This document shows positions 8,839 through 16,827 of a DNA stretch of 64,000 nt, piece by piece. The notes under the pieces are model-generated. The model was not told the origin of the DNA. It saw only the letters and a list, made by a program, of their open reading frames with translations, and ran no database searches. Where the stretch lies: the NCBI GenBank assembly GCA_964420995.1, contig CAYQUX010000020.1, forward strand, positions 22,750 through 86,749, in the 5' to 3' direction. A program made the position numbers and the translations under genes. The first letter of the stretch is position 1. Each line of letters starts with the position of its first letter. Origin of the DNA: Leptolinea sp964420995 (GTDB lineage: Bacteria; Chloroflexota; Anaerolineae; Anaerolineales; Anaerolineaceae).

Positions 8839-9207
8839 ATGGCTGACGATAAAGTAATGATTATTATGACAAGCGGTCCGGATACTCCGCATCGCTGTGC
8901 TACCCCATTTTTCTTTGCCAGTCTGGCAGTTGCCATGGAAAACGAAGTCACGATGTTCTTTACGATTGACGGGACATTATTGTTGAAAAAGGGCATGGCC
9001 GAAACAGTTTTCCCGAAAACCGGCGGCAAACCTGTGAGTGGGTTCCTGCAGGATGCGATGGATGCGGGTGTTGTTTTCCAGGCTTGCACTGCCTCCATGG
9101 AATTGCACGACCTCAAACCAGAAGACCTGATCGATGGCGTCAAAATGGTTGGCGGCGCTACCATGTGGCAGATTGCTGAAGATTGTAAAACAGTGTTGAC
9201 GTTCTAA
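8839..9207 (+). CDS. DsrE/DsrE3-like sulfurtransferase family protein
   Basis: The 122-residue DsrE-family protein has the core MIIMTSGPDTPHRCATPFFF, NEVTMFFTIDGTLLLKKG and VVFQACTASMELHDLKPEDL. The cysteine of FQACTASM aligns with the sulfur-carrying cysteine of DsrE3-type proteins, and an additional cysteine is in the HRCATP segment. It shares the C-terminal pattern EDLIDGVxMVGxATxW with the upstream paralogue, which points to an old duplication. It is translated from a GAGAGTGAAG region 15 bases after the previous stop and 12 bases before the lipoyl protein gene. Confidence 0.85.
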   Translation: MADDKVMIIMTSGPDTPHRCATPFFFASLAVAMENEVTMFFTIDGTLLLKKGMAETVFPKTGGKPVSGFLQDAMDAGVVFQACTASMELHDLKPEDLIDGVKMVGGATMWQIAEDCKTVLTF

Positions 9208-9219
9208 AAAGGAGAATAA

Positions 9220-9666
9220 ATGGCAAATGTAAGAGGGTGCAATTTACCAGACGACCTGTATTACCTGGTTGAGAAGCATGTTTGGGCTAAAGTACTTGCT
9301 GACGGTGTTATCCGGGTGGGCATTACGGCTGTAGCCGGAAAACTTTCCGGCGGAAAGCTGGCTGCCTTGACTGTGAAGTCCAAGAACATTGGTCAGGAAG
9401 TAAAGCAATCCAAAAGTGTCGCAACCGTCGAGAGCAGTAAATTTGTCGGCCCTGTGCCAGCTCCAATCAGTGGTGTTCTCCTTCGGGCAAACGAGAAATT
9501 AACCAATGATCCCAATCTGGCTATCTCCGATCCTTATGGTGAGGGCTGGGTAGCCGAAATGCAGCCGACCGATTGGAACACCGAAAAAGAAAGCCTGGTG
9601 ACCGGCGCGGCTGGAGTCGCAGCATACCAGGCAAAATTGGAAGCCGATAACATCACCTGCAGTTAA
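9220..9666 (+). CDS. GcvH/LbpA-like lipoyl-carrier protein
   Basis: This 148-residue protein has the glycine-cleavage H-protein fold: HVWAKVLADGVIRVGITAVAG, GQEVKQSKSVATVESSKFV, PVPAPISGVLLRANEKLTNDP, and YGEGWVAEMQPTDW. The lysine of E-S-S-K (K74) sits where H proteins carry lipoate. No glycine-cleavage P or T genes are near. Its neighbours are tusA, two dsrE genes and a hydrogenase operon, and two lipoate ligases are within 10 kb. That context matches the LbpA proteins of the sHdr sulfur-oxidation pathway, which carry sulfur on lipoate, although no sHdr genes are here. A sulfur-handling role is an inference. Confidence 0.8.
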   Translation: MANVRGCNLPDDLYYLVEKHVWAKVLADGVIRVGITAVAGKLSGGKLAALTVKSKNIGQEVKQSKSVATVESSKFVGPVPAPISGVLLRANEKLTNDPNLAISDPYGEGWVAEMQPTDWNTEKESLVTGAAGVAAYQAKLEADNITCS

Positions 9667-9733
9667 CGTTGTAAAAACCTCCACACCCCTTCTAAAAAAC
9701 AAACGATTGCGTTTGCAAATAATCCCATCGAAG

Positions 9734-9769
9734 CTTGGACACACATGCTCCAAGTGCTGTTTTTTTCGT
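9734..9769 (+). terminator. Probable terminator or attenuator between lbpA-like and hynS
   Basis: CTTGGA (9734-9739) and TCCAAG (9749-9754) form a hairpin with a nine-base loop, followed after five bases by a run of seven T. The T run starts late, so termination may be partial. It separates the sulfur-carrier genes from the hydrogenase genes. Confidence 0.5.
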
Positions 9770-9827
9770 TCCCATTTGCAGTATCTCTGAATCTAAATTC
9801 GGTTTTTGCATTATGCAAGGAGGGACC

Positions 9828-10949
9828 ATGCCTGAAAAAAGTATTTATGAAGAAATGAAAGAAAAAGGGGTCTCGCGGCGAGATTTCATGAAAACATGTG
9901 GGGTTGTGGCTGGTGCCATTGGACTGACCAGCCTGCCTCCCTTGAATACCGTTAGTGCTGCCGGGAAAGTTGGAAGAGGTTTTCGCCCGGAAAAACTGGT
10001 TGCCAAAGCCCTTGAAGCGAAATCCCGTCTCCCGGTCATCTGGCTGGAGTTCCAGGATTGCGCTGGTTGCAGCGAAGCACTGACCCGCAGCCAATCTCCC
10101 ACACTGATCGATCTTGTACTAAACCAGATCACTGTGGAGTACCACGAGACATTATCTGCCGCCGCCGGTTTCCAGGTGGAAGAAGCAAAAATTGCGGCTA
10201 TGGAAAAATATGCCGGAAAATATATTCTCGTCGTAGAAGGGTCGGTTTCACCGAAGGATGGTGGTGTTTATTGCACCATTGGCGGAAAGAGCTCGGTGGA
10301 TATTCTGAAAGAAGCTGCTGCCGGAGCGGCCGCCATAATTGCCACCGGTAATTGCGCCACCTTTGGCGGCCTGCCAAAGGCTAACCCGGATCCAACCGGC
10401 GCGGTTAGCGTTATGGATATCATTAAAGACAAACCTATCGTAAATATTCCGGGATGCCCGGCCATTCCTGAAGTTTTCACCGGTACACTGGCACATTTTC
10501 TCGTATTCGGATCATTGCCCGAACTCGATCATTTACTCCGTCCCATGCCATTCTATGGGAAAACCGTTCATGATCGTTGTTTGCGGCGTCCGTTTTATGA
10601 GGCAGGGAAATTCGCCAACACATTTGACGATGAAGGGGCACGTGAAGGATACTGCCTCTACAAACTGGGATGCAAAGGTCCAACTACCTATAACGCCTGC
10701 GCTTCCATGAAGTGGAGCGGCGGTCTTTCCTTCCCGATCCAATCAGGGCATCCATGCCTGGGTTGTTCTGAGCCGAATTTCTGGGATGGCGGAGGATTTT
10801 ATCAGGGGCAATCCGCCCCGCTTGACCGCCCAACTCTGGCTACCGCGGGAGGTGCTCTTGCCGTTGGCGCGGTGATTGGTGCCGGCGTTGCAGCAATCAA
10901 CCAGTCTCAGAAAAAAAACATCGAGCATAAACACGAGATGGATAAGTAA
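9828..10949 (+). CDS. hynS: [NiFe] hydrogenase small subunit, Tat-exported
   Basis: The 373-residue protein carries the electron-transfer iron-sulfur clusters of a periplasmic-facing [NiFe] hydrogenase. A twin-arginine signal (SRRDFMK at residues 16-22 plus a hydrophobic stretch) is followed by the proximal-cluster motif FQDCAGCSEALTR. Other cluster ligands are visible in GNCATFGG, PGCPAIPEV, HDRCLRRPFYE, YKLGCKGPTTYNAC and GHPCLGCSEPNFWD. A C-terminal hydrophobic helix (LAVGAVIGAGVAAI) serves as membrane anchor. The start is set by AAGGAGG before 9828. It is followed nine bases later by isp1, as in group 1e (Isp-type) operons. Confidence 0.95.
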   Translation: MPEKSIYEEMKEKGVSRRDFMKTCGVVAGAIGLTSLPPLNTVSAAGKVGRGFRPEKLVAKALEAKSRLPVIWLEFQDCAGCSEALTRSQSPTLIDLVLNQITVEYHETLSAAAGFQVEEAKIAAMEKYAGKYILVVEGSVSPKDGGVYCTIGGKSSVDILKEAAAGAAAIIATGNCATFGGLPKANPDPTGAVSVMDIIKDKPIVNIPGCPAIPEVFTGTLAHFLVFGSLPELDHLLRPMPFYGKTVHDRCLRRPFYEAGKFANTFDDEGAREGYCLYKLGCKGPTTYNACASMKWSGGLSFPIQSGHPCLGCSEPNFWDGGGFYQGQSAPLDRPTLATAGGALAVGAVIGAGVAAINQSQKKNIEHKHEMDK

Positions 10950-10957
10950 AGGAGGAA

Positions 10958-11638
10958 ATGATGAATTGGACAGATATTCTTACGTTTGCCCGTGGACCAT
11001 TTTTTAATATTGCCCTCCTGTTTTTCATTGCCGGAATGACATACCGATTGGTTCGGGTCATATTACTCGGTTGGTCACCTGATAAAGTTCCAGCCCGTGG
11101 CAGTAAGTTCGGTGGAGCGATCAAATCGTATCTTAAGGGGATCATCGCCTGGCCATTCATCCCCTGGGTTAAAAATACATTCAGAAGAAACCCGGTCATC
11201 TACCTGGCTGGAGGCTTATTCCATCTGGGTCTATTTGTCGTTCTCGTTTTGGGAACACCCCATATGTTGGTCTGGAAGAGTTTGATTGGAATCGGCTGGC
11301 CCACATTGCCTCTCCCAATCGTTGATTGGATGTCGGCCGTAACCATTGTAGCCATGATCATTCTCTTTATTAACAGACTGGTCAACCCGGTTCTTAAATT
11401 GATCTCCGGCCCGGCAGAATGGCTCAATCTTTTGTTTGTGTTCCTGCCCATGGTCACCGGTTATATCATGACCCATCATCTCTGGTTCCCTTATGAGGTT
11501 CTCTATAGCCTTCACATGATTTCAGTTAACTTGCTTTTGATCTGGATTCCTCTCAGCCGGATTTCGCACTTCATGTTCTATTTCTTCTCGAAGGCAATCC
11601 ATGGCGCGGATTTTGGCAAACGGGCTGTTCAGCCATAG
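10958..11638 (+). CDS. isp1: Isp1-like b-type cytochrome membrane subunit
   Basis: This is a 226-residue membrane protein of the NarI/DsrM type with about five helices. Histidines within or beside helices (LFHLGLF, GTPHML, MTHHLW, YSLHMIS, SRISHFMF) are suitable haem b ligands. Two tandem ATG codons (10958 and 10961) follow GGAGG, and the second has better spacing. In Isp-type hydrogenases Isp1 accepts electrons from the small subunit and passes them through the membrane to Isp2. The gene order hynS-isp1-isp2-hynL supports this. Confidence 0.85.
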   Translation: MMNWTDILTFARGPFFNIALLFFIAGMTYRLVRVILLGWSPDKVPARGSKFGGAIKSYLKGIIAWPFIPWVKNTFRRNPVIYLAGGLFHLGLFVVLVLGTPHMLVWKSLIGIGWPTLPLPIVDWMSAVTIVAMIILFINRLVNPVLKLISGPAEWLNLLFVFLPMVTGYIMTHHLWFPYEVLYSLHMISVNLLLIWIPLSRISHFMFYFFSKAIHGADFGKRAVQP

Positions 11639-11648
11639 GAGGCAGAAC

Positions 11649-12914
11649 ATGGAAAATCAAGTCGTTATCAACACGTTTGTAAAAGAAACTGGTGGATATG
11701 CAGCCTCTCAGTTGGAAGCCTGCACCCGGTGTGGAATGTGTGCTGAAGCCTGCCATTTCTATCAGGCAACCGGTGATCCGGAATACGCTCCTGTCTGGAA
11801 AATTGAATTACTTAAGCGGGCGTATGAACAACGATTTACACTCATCGGGAAAATGAAGCTTGCTTTGGGGATTGATAAACCCATCACAGACGATGACGTA
11901 AATCATTTCAGCAAGATCGTATATGAAGCCTGTACCCTTTGCAACAAATGTTCAATGGTCTGCCCTATGGGCATCCAATTGGGTCCATTGATCCACGAAG
12001 TGCGTGCCGGTTTTTCGAATGCCGGTCTGGTTCCCGCCGATTTAATGCAAGCCGTAAACAAGCAGGTTGAAGAAGGCAGCCCATTGGGTGTCACTGATGA
12101 TGTCTATGAAAGCCGGATGGAATGGGTGGCTGATGAATGGGAAGTTGATCTGCCTATGGACGTTAAAGGCGCCGATACGCTGGTTGTCTTCAGTTCCATT
12201 GAAGTGATGAAATTTCCGGAGAACATCGCGGCAATCGCGAAGATATTGAACGCGGCTGGTGAAAAATGGACGCTCAGTAAGAAAGCCAGAGAGGTTGTCA
12301 ATTTCGGTTTTTATGAAGGTAACACCGAAAGAACAAAGATATTTATGAAACGCGTTTTCGATGGCGCGGCTGAACTGGGTGTCAAGAAGATTGTGGTCAC
12401 TGAATGCGGCCACGCGTATGACGCGCTGCGCTGGACATCGTACAACTTGATGGAGGTTCCCGCGGGTATTGAAATCACACACATTGTCGGCCTCATCGGT
12501 GAATATCTCAAGAACGGCAAGATAAAGCTCAAAGAGAATTCTCTTGATTCCAACGGAACCATCACCTTCCATGATGCCTGCAAGATTCAACGGAGAGGCG
12601 GGCATATTCAGGAACCGAGAGATGTGTTGAATATTCTCGCGCCGCATGCTTTCAAAGAAATGTCACCCAGCCGGGAGGAATCTGTTTGTTGCGGTGGCGG
12701 TGGAGGTGTGATTGCGATCAAAGAGGCTGACGCCAATCGCTATGCCGCTTTCGAATTGAAGGTTGACCAGATGGACAAAATCGGTGCCAAAACCGTCGTC
12801 ATGAGTTGTTCAAACTGCCGCCTGCAATTTACCGATTGCGTGCAACATTTCAATCTGGATGTAAAAGTTGCCGGCCTTAGCCAGTTGGTGGCCGACGCTC
12901 TTGTAGAAGACTAG
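11649..12914 (+). CDS. isp2: Isp2/HdrD-like iron-sulfur protein with CCG domain
   Basis: The 421-residue protein has two 4Fe-4S motifs (C25, C28, C31, C35 and C95, C98, C101, C105). A C-terminal cysteine-rich CCG domain follows: HDACKIQRRG, SVCCGGGGGV and MSCSNCRLQ. This is the HdrD/DsrK arrangement in which a CCG domain holds a special cluster for disulfide or sulfur chemistry. The first CCG repeat of HdrB/D is replaced by sequence lacking the full cysteine set. The start at 11649 follows TAGGAGG; an upstream non-ATG start inside isp1 is rejected. It is the cytoplasmic electron-output subunit of the hydrogenase. Confidence 0.88.
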   Translation: MENQVVINTFVKETGGYAASQLEACTRCGMCAEACHFYQATGDPEYAPVWKIELLKRAYEQRFTLIGKMKLALGIDKPITDDDVNHFSKIVYEACTLCNKCSMVCPMGIQLGPLIHEVRAGFSNAGLVPADLMQAVNKQVEEGSPLGVTDDVYESRMEWVADEWEVDLPMDVKGADTLVVFSSIEVMKFPENIAAIAKILNAAGEKWTLSKKAREVVNFGFYEGNTERTKIFMKRVFDGAAELGVKKIVVTECGHAYDALRWTSYNLMEVPAGIEITHIVGLIGEYLKNGKIKLKENSLDSNGTITFHDACKIQRRGGHIQEPRDVLNILAPHAFKEMSPSREESVCCGGGGGVIAIKEADANRYAAFELKVDQMDKIGAKTVVMSCSNCRLQFTDCVQHFNLDVKVAGLSQLVADALVED

Positions 12915-12924
12915 GAGGTCTAAA

Positions 12925-13245
12925 ATGGCTTCTTTCCTGATTACTCCAGTAGAAAAAGGAATTTTCCGCTGTCAGCATAAAGCGCCCATGTCGCACGAAG
13001 ATGTTCGCGCTCTGGCCACCTTCCTTCATGATTATCGCGGAAAACTTCTGGTTGATCTTACCGGAACAACGGGGGTGGAATGTATGAACAACCTTCGCCA
13101 GTTCCGGCCAATGATGCCAACTACTGCCATTTTTGGAGCAGACATTGATGCGGCTCAACTGGAAATTTCGGAGAGTTACTACACACATGATGTCCGTATT
13201 TTTAAGACGGAAGATGAAGCTCTCACCTGGCTACGAAACCAATAA
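12925..13245 (+). CDS. SpoIIAA/STAS-like small protein in hydrogenase operon
   Basis: This 106-residue soluble protein has alternating beta/alpha predictions (GKLLVDLTGTTGVECMNNLRQ, TTAIFGADIDAAQ). Its ending, DVRIFKTEDEALTWLRNQ, is typical of SpoIIAA-like (STAS-related) proteins, many of which close with an F-x-x-x-x-E-A-x-x-W-L pattern. It lies between isp2 and hynL with 10- and 12-base gaps and a GGAGG site, so it is co-translated with the hydrogenase. The function is unknown. The classical Isp operons I know have no gene at this place. Confidence 0.6.
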   Translation: MASFLITPVEKGIFRCQHKAPMSHEDVRALATFLHDYRGKLLVDLTGTTGVECMNNLRQFRPMMPTTAIFGADIDAAQLEISESYYTHDVRIFKTEDEALTWLRNQ

Positions 13246-13257
13246 TAAGAGGATAAT

Positions 13258-14997
13258 ATGGCACAAAGAATTGTAATTGACCCGATTACCCGTATTGAAG
13301 GCCATTTACGCATCGAGGTGAGTGTTGATTCGAACAACAAGATCACAGATGCTTACAGTTCAGGCACGATGGTTCGTGGTATCGAAAAAATTCTCCGCGG
13401 CCGCGATCCACGGGAAGCCTGGGCATTCGCCCAGCGCGCCTGCGGCGTATGCACCACAGTACATTCTTTTGCTTCCATCCGTTCTGTGGAGGATGCGCTT
13501 GGAATAAAGATTCCCAGGGCAGCCAACCTCATCCGCAACTTGATGATCGCCCAGCAATATGTCCATGACCATGTAATGCATTTCTATCACCTGCATGCGC
13601 TTGACTGGGTAGACGTTGTTTCCTGCCTTAAAGCAGATCCTACCCAAACCTCGGCGATCCAACAAAAGATTTCCGGTTGGTCAAAATCATCTCCGGCATA
13701 TTTTGCCGATATTCAGAAGAAGGTGCAGGCGATTGTCGATAGCGGGCAGCTATCCATTTTTGCCAACGCGTACTGGGGACACCCTGCTTACAAACTTCCA
13801 CCTGAAGTCAATCTGCTGGCGGTTGCACACTACCTGGAAGCCCTGGATTGGCAAAAGGATGCCACTAAAATCCATACCATCTTTGGCGGCAAAAACCCGC
13901 ATCCCAATTTTGTGGTTGGCGGCGTGCCCATGCCGATAGATCTGAACAGCGACACCGCCCTCAATGCCGAACGTTTATCGATCATCAATGACTCGATCAA
14001 TAAAATGATTGAATTTGTTGACCAGGTGTACCTGCCCGATGTATTGGCCATCGCGCCTTATTATCTGGAATACGGTGGTTTTGGTGAGGGGTTGGGTAAT
14101 TTCCTGACCTGGGGTGAACTTCCCGGTGACGACAACAGCGATGTCTCGAAATTCCTGGTGCCGCGGGCTGTCATTTTGAATCGCGATCTTTCTCATATCG
14201 AAATGCCGGATCCGCGCGATTTTGAAAAAATGCAGGAATATATTGCCCATTCTTGGTATGACTACAAGGCAGGGGATAAAGCAGGCCTGCATCCCTGGAA
14301 GGGCGAGACTGAATTTAACTACACCGGCCCCAAACCACCCTATGATCTTCTCGAGGTTGATCAAAAGTATTCCTGGTTGAAAGCTCCCCGTTGGGCTGAA
14401 ACCCCGATGGAGGTCGGTCCGCTGGCCCGGGTATTGGCCATGTATGCCAATGGACACGCTCAGACAAAGGAACTGGTTGGCGCTGTGCTCTCGACATTAA
14501 ATGTCCCGGTCGATGCGTTATTTTCCACTCTGGGGCGTACGGCGGCACGGGCGATTGAAACAAAAGTTTTTGCCGACGCGATGCGCACCTATTACAACGA
14601 TCTGGTGGCTGAAATTAAAGCCGGAAATACCAGAACATGTGATGACTCAAAGTGGGAACCTCTCACCTGGCCGGGGCACGCAGAAGGCTTTGGATACATG
14701 GAAGCACCGCGCGGTGCCCTGGGACACTGGATCGTCATTTCCAACGGCAAGATAGAAAACTACCAGATGGTAGTTCCAACCACCTGGAACGCGTCACCCC
14801 GCGACCATAACAACAAACCCGGGGCTTACGAAGCATCCCTGGTGGGCACTCCCCTGGCAAAACCCGATTGGCCGCTGGAAGTTTTACGCACCATTCACTC
14901 ATTTGATCCCTGTATGGCCTGTGCCATTCATATGATCGATGTGGAAGGCAACAAAATTGGTGAAGCGGCAACCGGACTCAGCATTTGCCATCGTTGA
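13258..14997 (+). CDS. hynL: [NiFe] hydrogenase large subunit
   Basis: The 579-residue catalytic subunit has the N-terminal nickel-ligand motif R-A-C62-G-V-C65 and the C-terminal motif D-P-C552-M-A-C555-A-I-H558. A 21-residue tail after H558 is removed by a maturation protease. Other family stretches are DPITRIEGHLRIEV, SGTMVRGIEKILRGRDPREAW and PHPNFVVGGVPMPIDL. It oxidises H2 or reduces protons and is exported together with the Tat-tagged small subunit. Accessory hyp genes are not in the window. The nearest match by gene order is group 1e; phylogeny would be needed to confirm the class. Confidence 0.95.
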   Translation: MAQRIVIDPITRIEGHLRIEVSVDSNNKITDAYSSGTMVRGIEKILRGRDPREAWAFAQRACGVCTTVHSFASIRSVEDALGIKIPRAANLIRNLMIAQQYVHDHVMHFYHLHALDWVDVVSCLKADPTQTSAIQQKISGWSKSSPAYFADIQKKVQAIVDSGQLSIFANAYWGHPAYKLPPEVNLLAVAHYLEALDWQKDATKIHTIFGGKNPHPNFVVGGVPMPIDLNSDTALNAERLSIINDSINKMIEFVDQVYLPDVLAIAPYYLEYGGFGEGLGNFLTWGELPGDDNSDVSKFLVPRAVILNRDLSHIEMPDPRDFEKMQEYIAHSWYDYKAGDKAGLHPWKGETEFNYTGPKPPYDLLEVDQKYSWLKAPRWAETPMEVGPLARVLAMYANGHAQTKELVGAVLSTLNVPVDALFSTLGRTAARAIETKVFADAMRTYYNDLVAEIKAGNTRTCDDSKWEPLTWPGHAEGFGYMEAPRGALGHWIVISNGKIENYQMVVPTTWNASPRDHNNKPGAYEASLVGTPLAKPDWPLEVLRTIHSFDPCMACAIHMIDVEGNKIGEAATGLSICHR

Positions 14998-15002
14998 TTC
15001 AT

Positions 15003-15473
15003 ATGACAGAAACCAAACGCAAGGTTGTACTGGGACTGGGGAATCTGTTACAAAAAGACGAAGGATTGGGTGTTCAGGCCTTAAACCTCCTGAACGCCCA
15101 ATCGGGCAATACAACAGATTTCGAATTGCTTGACGGCGGTGTTCTGGGTCTCAATTTACTGATGATCGTGGAAGAGTGCAGTCATTTGCTGATACTTGAC
15201 GCGATCAACATGGGAAAACCTGCCGGGACTGTAATTGAACTGGCAAAGGATGAAATTCCGTTCTATTCGGGAATTCAGCTTTCACACCACCAGATAACAT
15301 TTCAGGAGGTGCTGGGTCTGGCCAATATTCGCGGCCATTTACCCGTACATTTACACTTGATCGGCGTTCAACCGGAAGACATATCCACGGGATTGGAATT
15401 GAGTGAAATAGTCACAAATGCCTTGCCAGAGGTCGTAAGGCGAGCTGAGAAGGTTTTGGAAACCTGGACGTGA
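15003..15473 (+). CDS. hynD: Hydrogenase maturation endopeptidase (HyaD/HynD family)
   Basis: The 156-residue protein begins TKRKVVLGLGNLLQKDEGLG, the G-(L)-G-N-x-L-x-x-D-(D/E)-G-x-G nickel-sensing signature of peptidases that cleave after the conserved C-terminal histidine of the large subunit. The LLILDAINMGKPAGT segment provides the second metal-binding aspartate, and SHHQITFQEVLGLA the histidine. The ATG at 15003 is five bases past the hynL stop, which is normal for this pair. Confidence 0.93.
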   Translation: MTETKRKVVLGLGNLLQKDEGLGVQALNLLNAQSGNTTDFELLDGGVLGLNLLMIVEECSHLLILDAINMGKPAGTVIELAKDEIPFYSGIQLSHHQITFQEVLGLANIRGHLPVHLHLIGVQPEDISTGLELSEIVTNALPEVVRRAEKVLETWT

Positions 15474-15498
15474 TCCTAAAAATAAGGACTTGAATAAA

Positions 15499-16545
15499 AT
15501 GGATTATTACTATCTAGACGCGGTTTCATGGGAATACAGTCAGGCACTGTATCACGCAGCGGCACATTTGGGTCGGGAAGCGTTGTTTGTTCTTCGACCG
15601 GCAACCCCGTATGTTTGCATAGGGTACCATCAAGACGCTCAACAGGAGATTGATCTGGAATTTGTAAAAACCAGTAACATTCCTGTATTCCGGCGGGAAG
15701 TCGGTGGGGGCGCTGTGTATCTGGATGGGCAGCAACTTTTCTTCCAATTGGTGATCAACGAAAAACATCCGGGCGTGCCCGGAAATATTGCCGATTTTTA
15801 TAAAAAATTCCTGCAACCGGTTATCAATACCTTTCGGGACTTTGGTGTGCCGGCTGAGTACAAACCCGTGAATGACATCATCACCAATGGGCGGAAAATC
15901 TCCGGGACAGGTGCGGCACAGGTGGGTGATATGTTAATCCTGGTGGGTAACTTTATCCAGGATTTTAACTATGAGATGATGTCGAAATGCCTGCGGGTTC
16001 CCGATGAAAAATTCCGCGATAAAGTACACAAGACGATGTATGAAAACCTGACCACTTTTTTGCGTGAGACCGGCAAGATACCGGGAAACAAAGAACTTGG
16101 TGACACACTGTCTCAATATTACTCGGAATTGGTTGGTGGGCTGACACCGTGTTCACTGGATGATGAACTGACCAGAAAAGCGGATGAATTGTTGAAAGAA
16201 ATGAACACTCCCGAATGGCTACTGGACAATGACCGCCGCAGGCCGGATTCTCGGCAGGTAAAAATCTCTGAAGGTGTGTACGTGCTTCAAAAGATGCTTA
16301 AAACTCCGGGCGGTCTTATCCGGGTTACTGCTGTGAATCAGGACGGACATCTGTCAGATGTGCATATTTCCGGAGATTTCTTCTTCTTTCCGGCCAACCA
16401 CCTGATGGATCTGGAAAAAACACTGAGTGGCGTTTCCGTGGACCCAATGGCCATTACCCAGGCTGTTGAAACGTTTTACCAGAAATTTGGCGTTGAAAGC
16501 CCGGGTGTTGTCCCGGCTGATTTTGCCAGTGTGATCACGGCTTGA
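15499..16545 (+). CDS. Lipoate-protein ligase, full-length two-domain type
   Basis: The 348-residue protein has the ligase catalytic domain: RREVGGGAVYLD at residues 65-76 and NGRKISGTGAAQ near residue 137. A C-terminal domain of about 90 residues (SEGVYVLQKMLKTPGGLIR) corresponds to the accessory domain of bacterial LplA. The usual H-D of the V-Y-H-D motif is L-D here. It follows the hydrogenase peptidase by 25 bases and ends at a strong terminator, so it belongs to the hyn operon. The most obvious substrate is the GcvH/LbpA-like protein at 9220. It is only distantly similar to the ligase at 1-752. Confidence 0.85.
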   Translation: MDYYYLDAVSWEYSQALYHAAAHLGREALFVLRPATPYVCIGYHQDAQQEIDLEFVKTSNIPVFRREVGGGAVYLDGQQLFFQLVINEKHPGVPGNIADFYKKFLQPVINTFRDFGVPAEYKPVNDIITNGRKISGTGAAQVGDMLILVGNFIQDFNYEMMSKCLRVPDEKFRDKVHKTMYENLTTFLRETGKIPGNKELGDTLSQYYSELVGGLTPCSLDDELTRKADELLKEMNTPEWLLDNDRRRPDSRQVKISEGVYVLQKMLKTPGGLIRVTAVNQDGHLSDVHISGDFFFFPANHLMDLEKTLSGVSVDPMAITQAVETFYQKFGVESPGVVPADFASVITA

Positions 16546-16552
16546 GCAGAAA

Positions 16553-16592
16553 AAACGGACGGGAAGTCAACCTGACTTCCCGTCCGTTTCTT
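16553..16592 (+). terminator. Strong terminator of the hydrogenase/ligase operon
   Basis: A perfect 17-base stem (16553-16569 with 16573-16589) encloses the three-base loop ACC. Because the arm ends are A-rich and T-rich it can work in both directions. It lies seven bases after the ligase stop codon. Between it and the SorC stop (16593-16827) I see no gene. Confidence 0.9.
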
Positions 16593-16827
16593 AAACGTTT
16601 TCAATGGGGACTATTTAATCATTAAACTCAAGAAATTTCCCTTCATTTCCTGCGATACTGTGTAGATATTGACCAAATGAGTATCACTTGAGAATCATTC
16701 GACTATGGTATACGCGGAAATTTTGCCGGCCATTGCGGTTTTTCGTTTCTAGAAGGTTTATTAATCTTTTGGAAAAATGAAAATCGTTTGGATTTACCCG
16801 ATGACCGCTTCTGTCAATCTGTGTTAA

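Noticed and set aside
9220..9666. Glycine-cleavage H protein proper
   Set aside because: No gcvT or gcvP genes nearby, and context with tusA, dsrE and hydrogenase fits a sulfur-linked carrier better, although sequence alone does not exclude gcvH.
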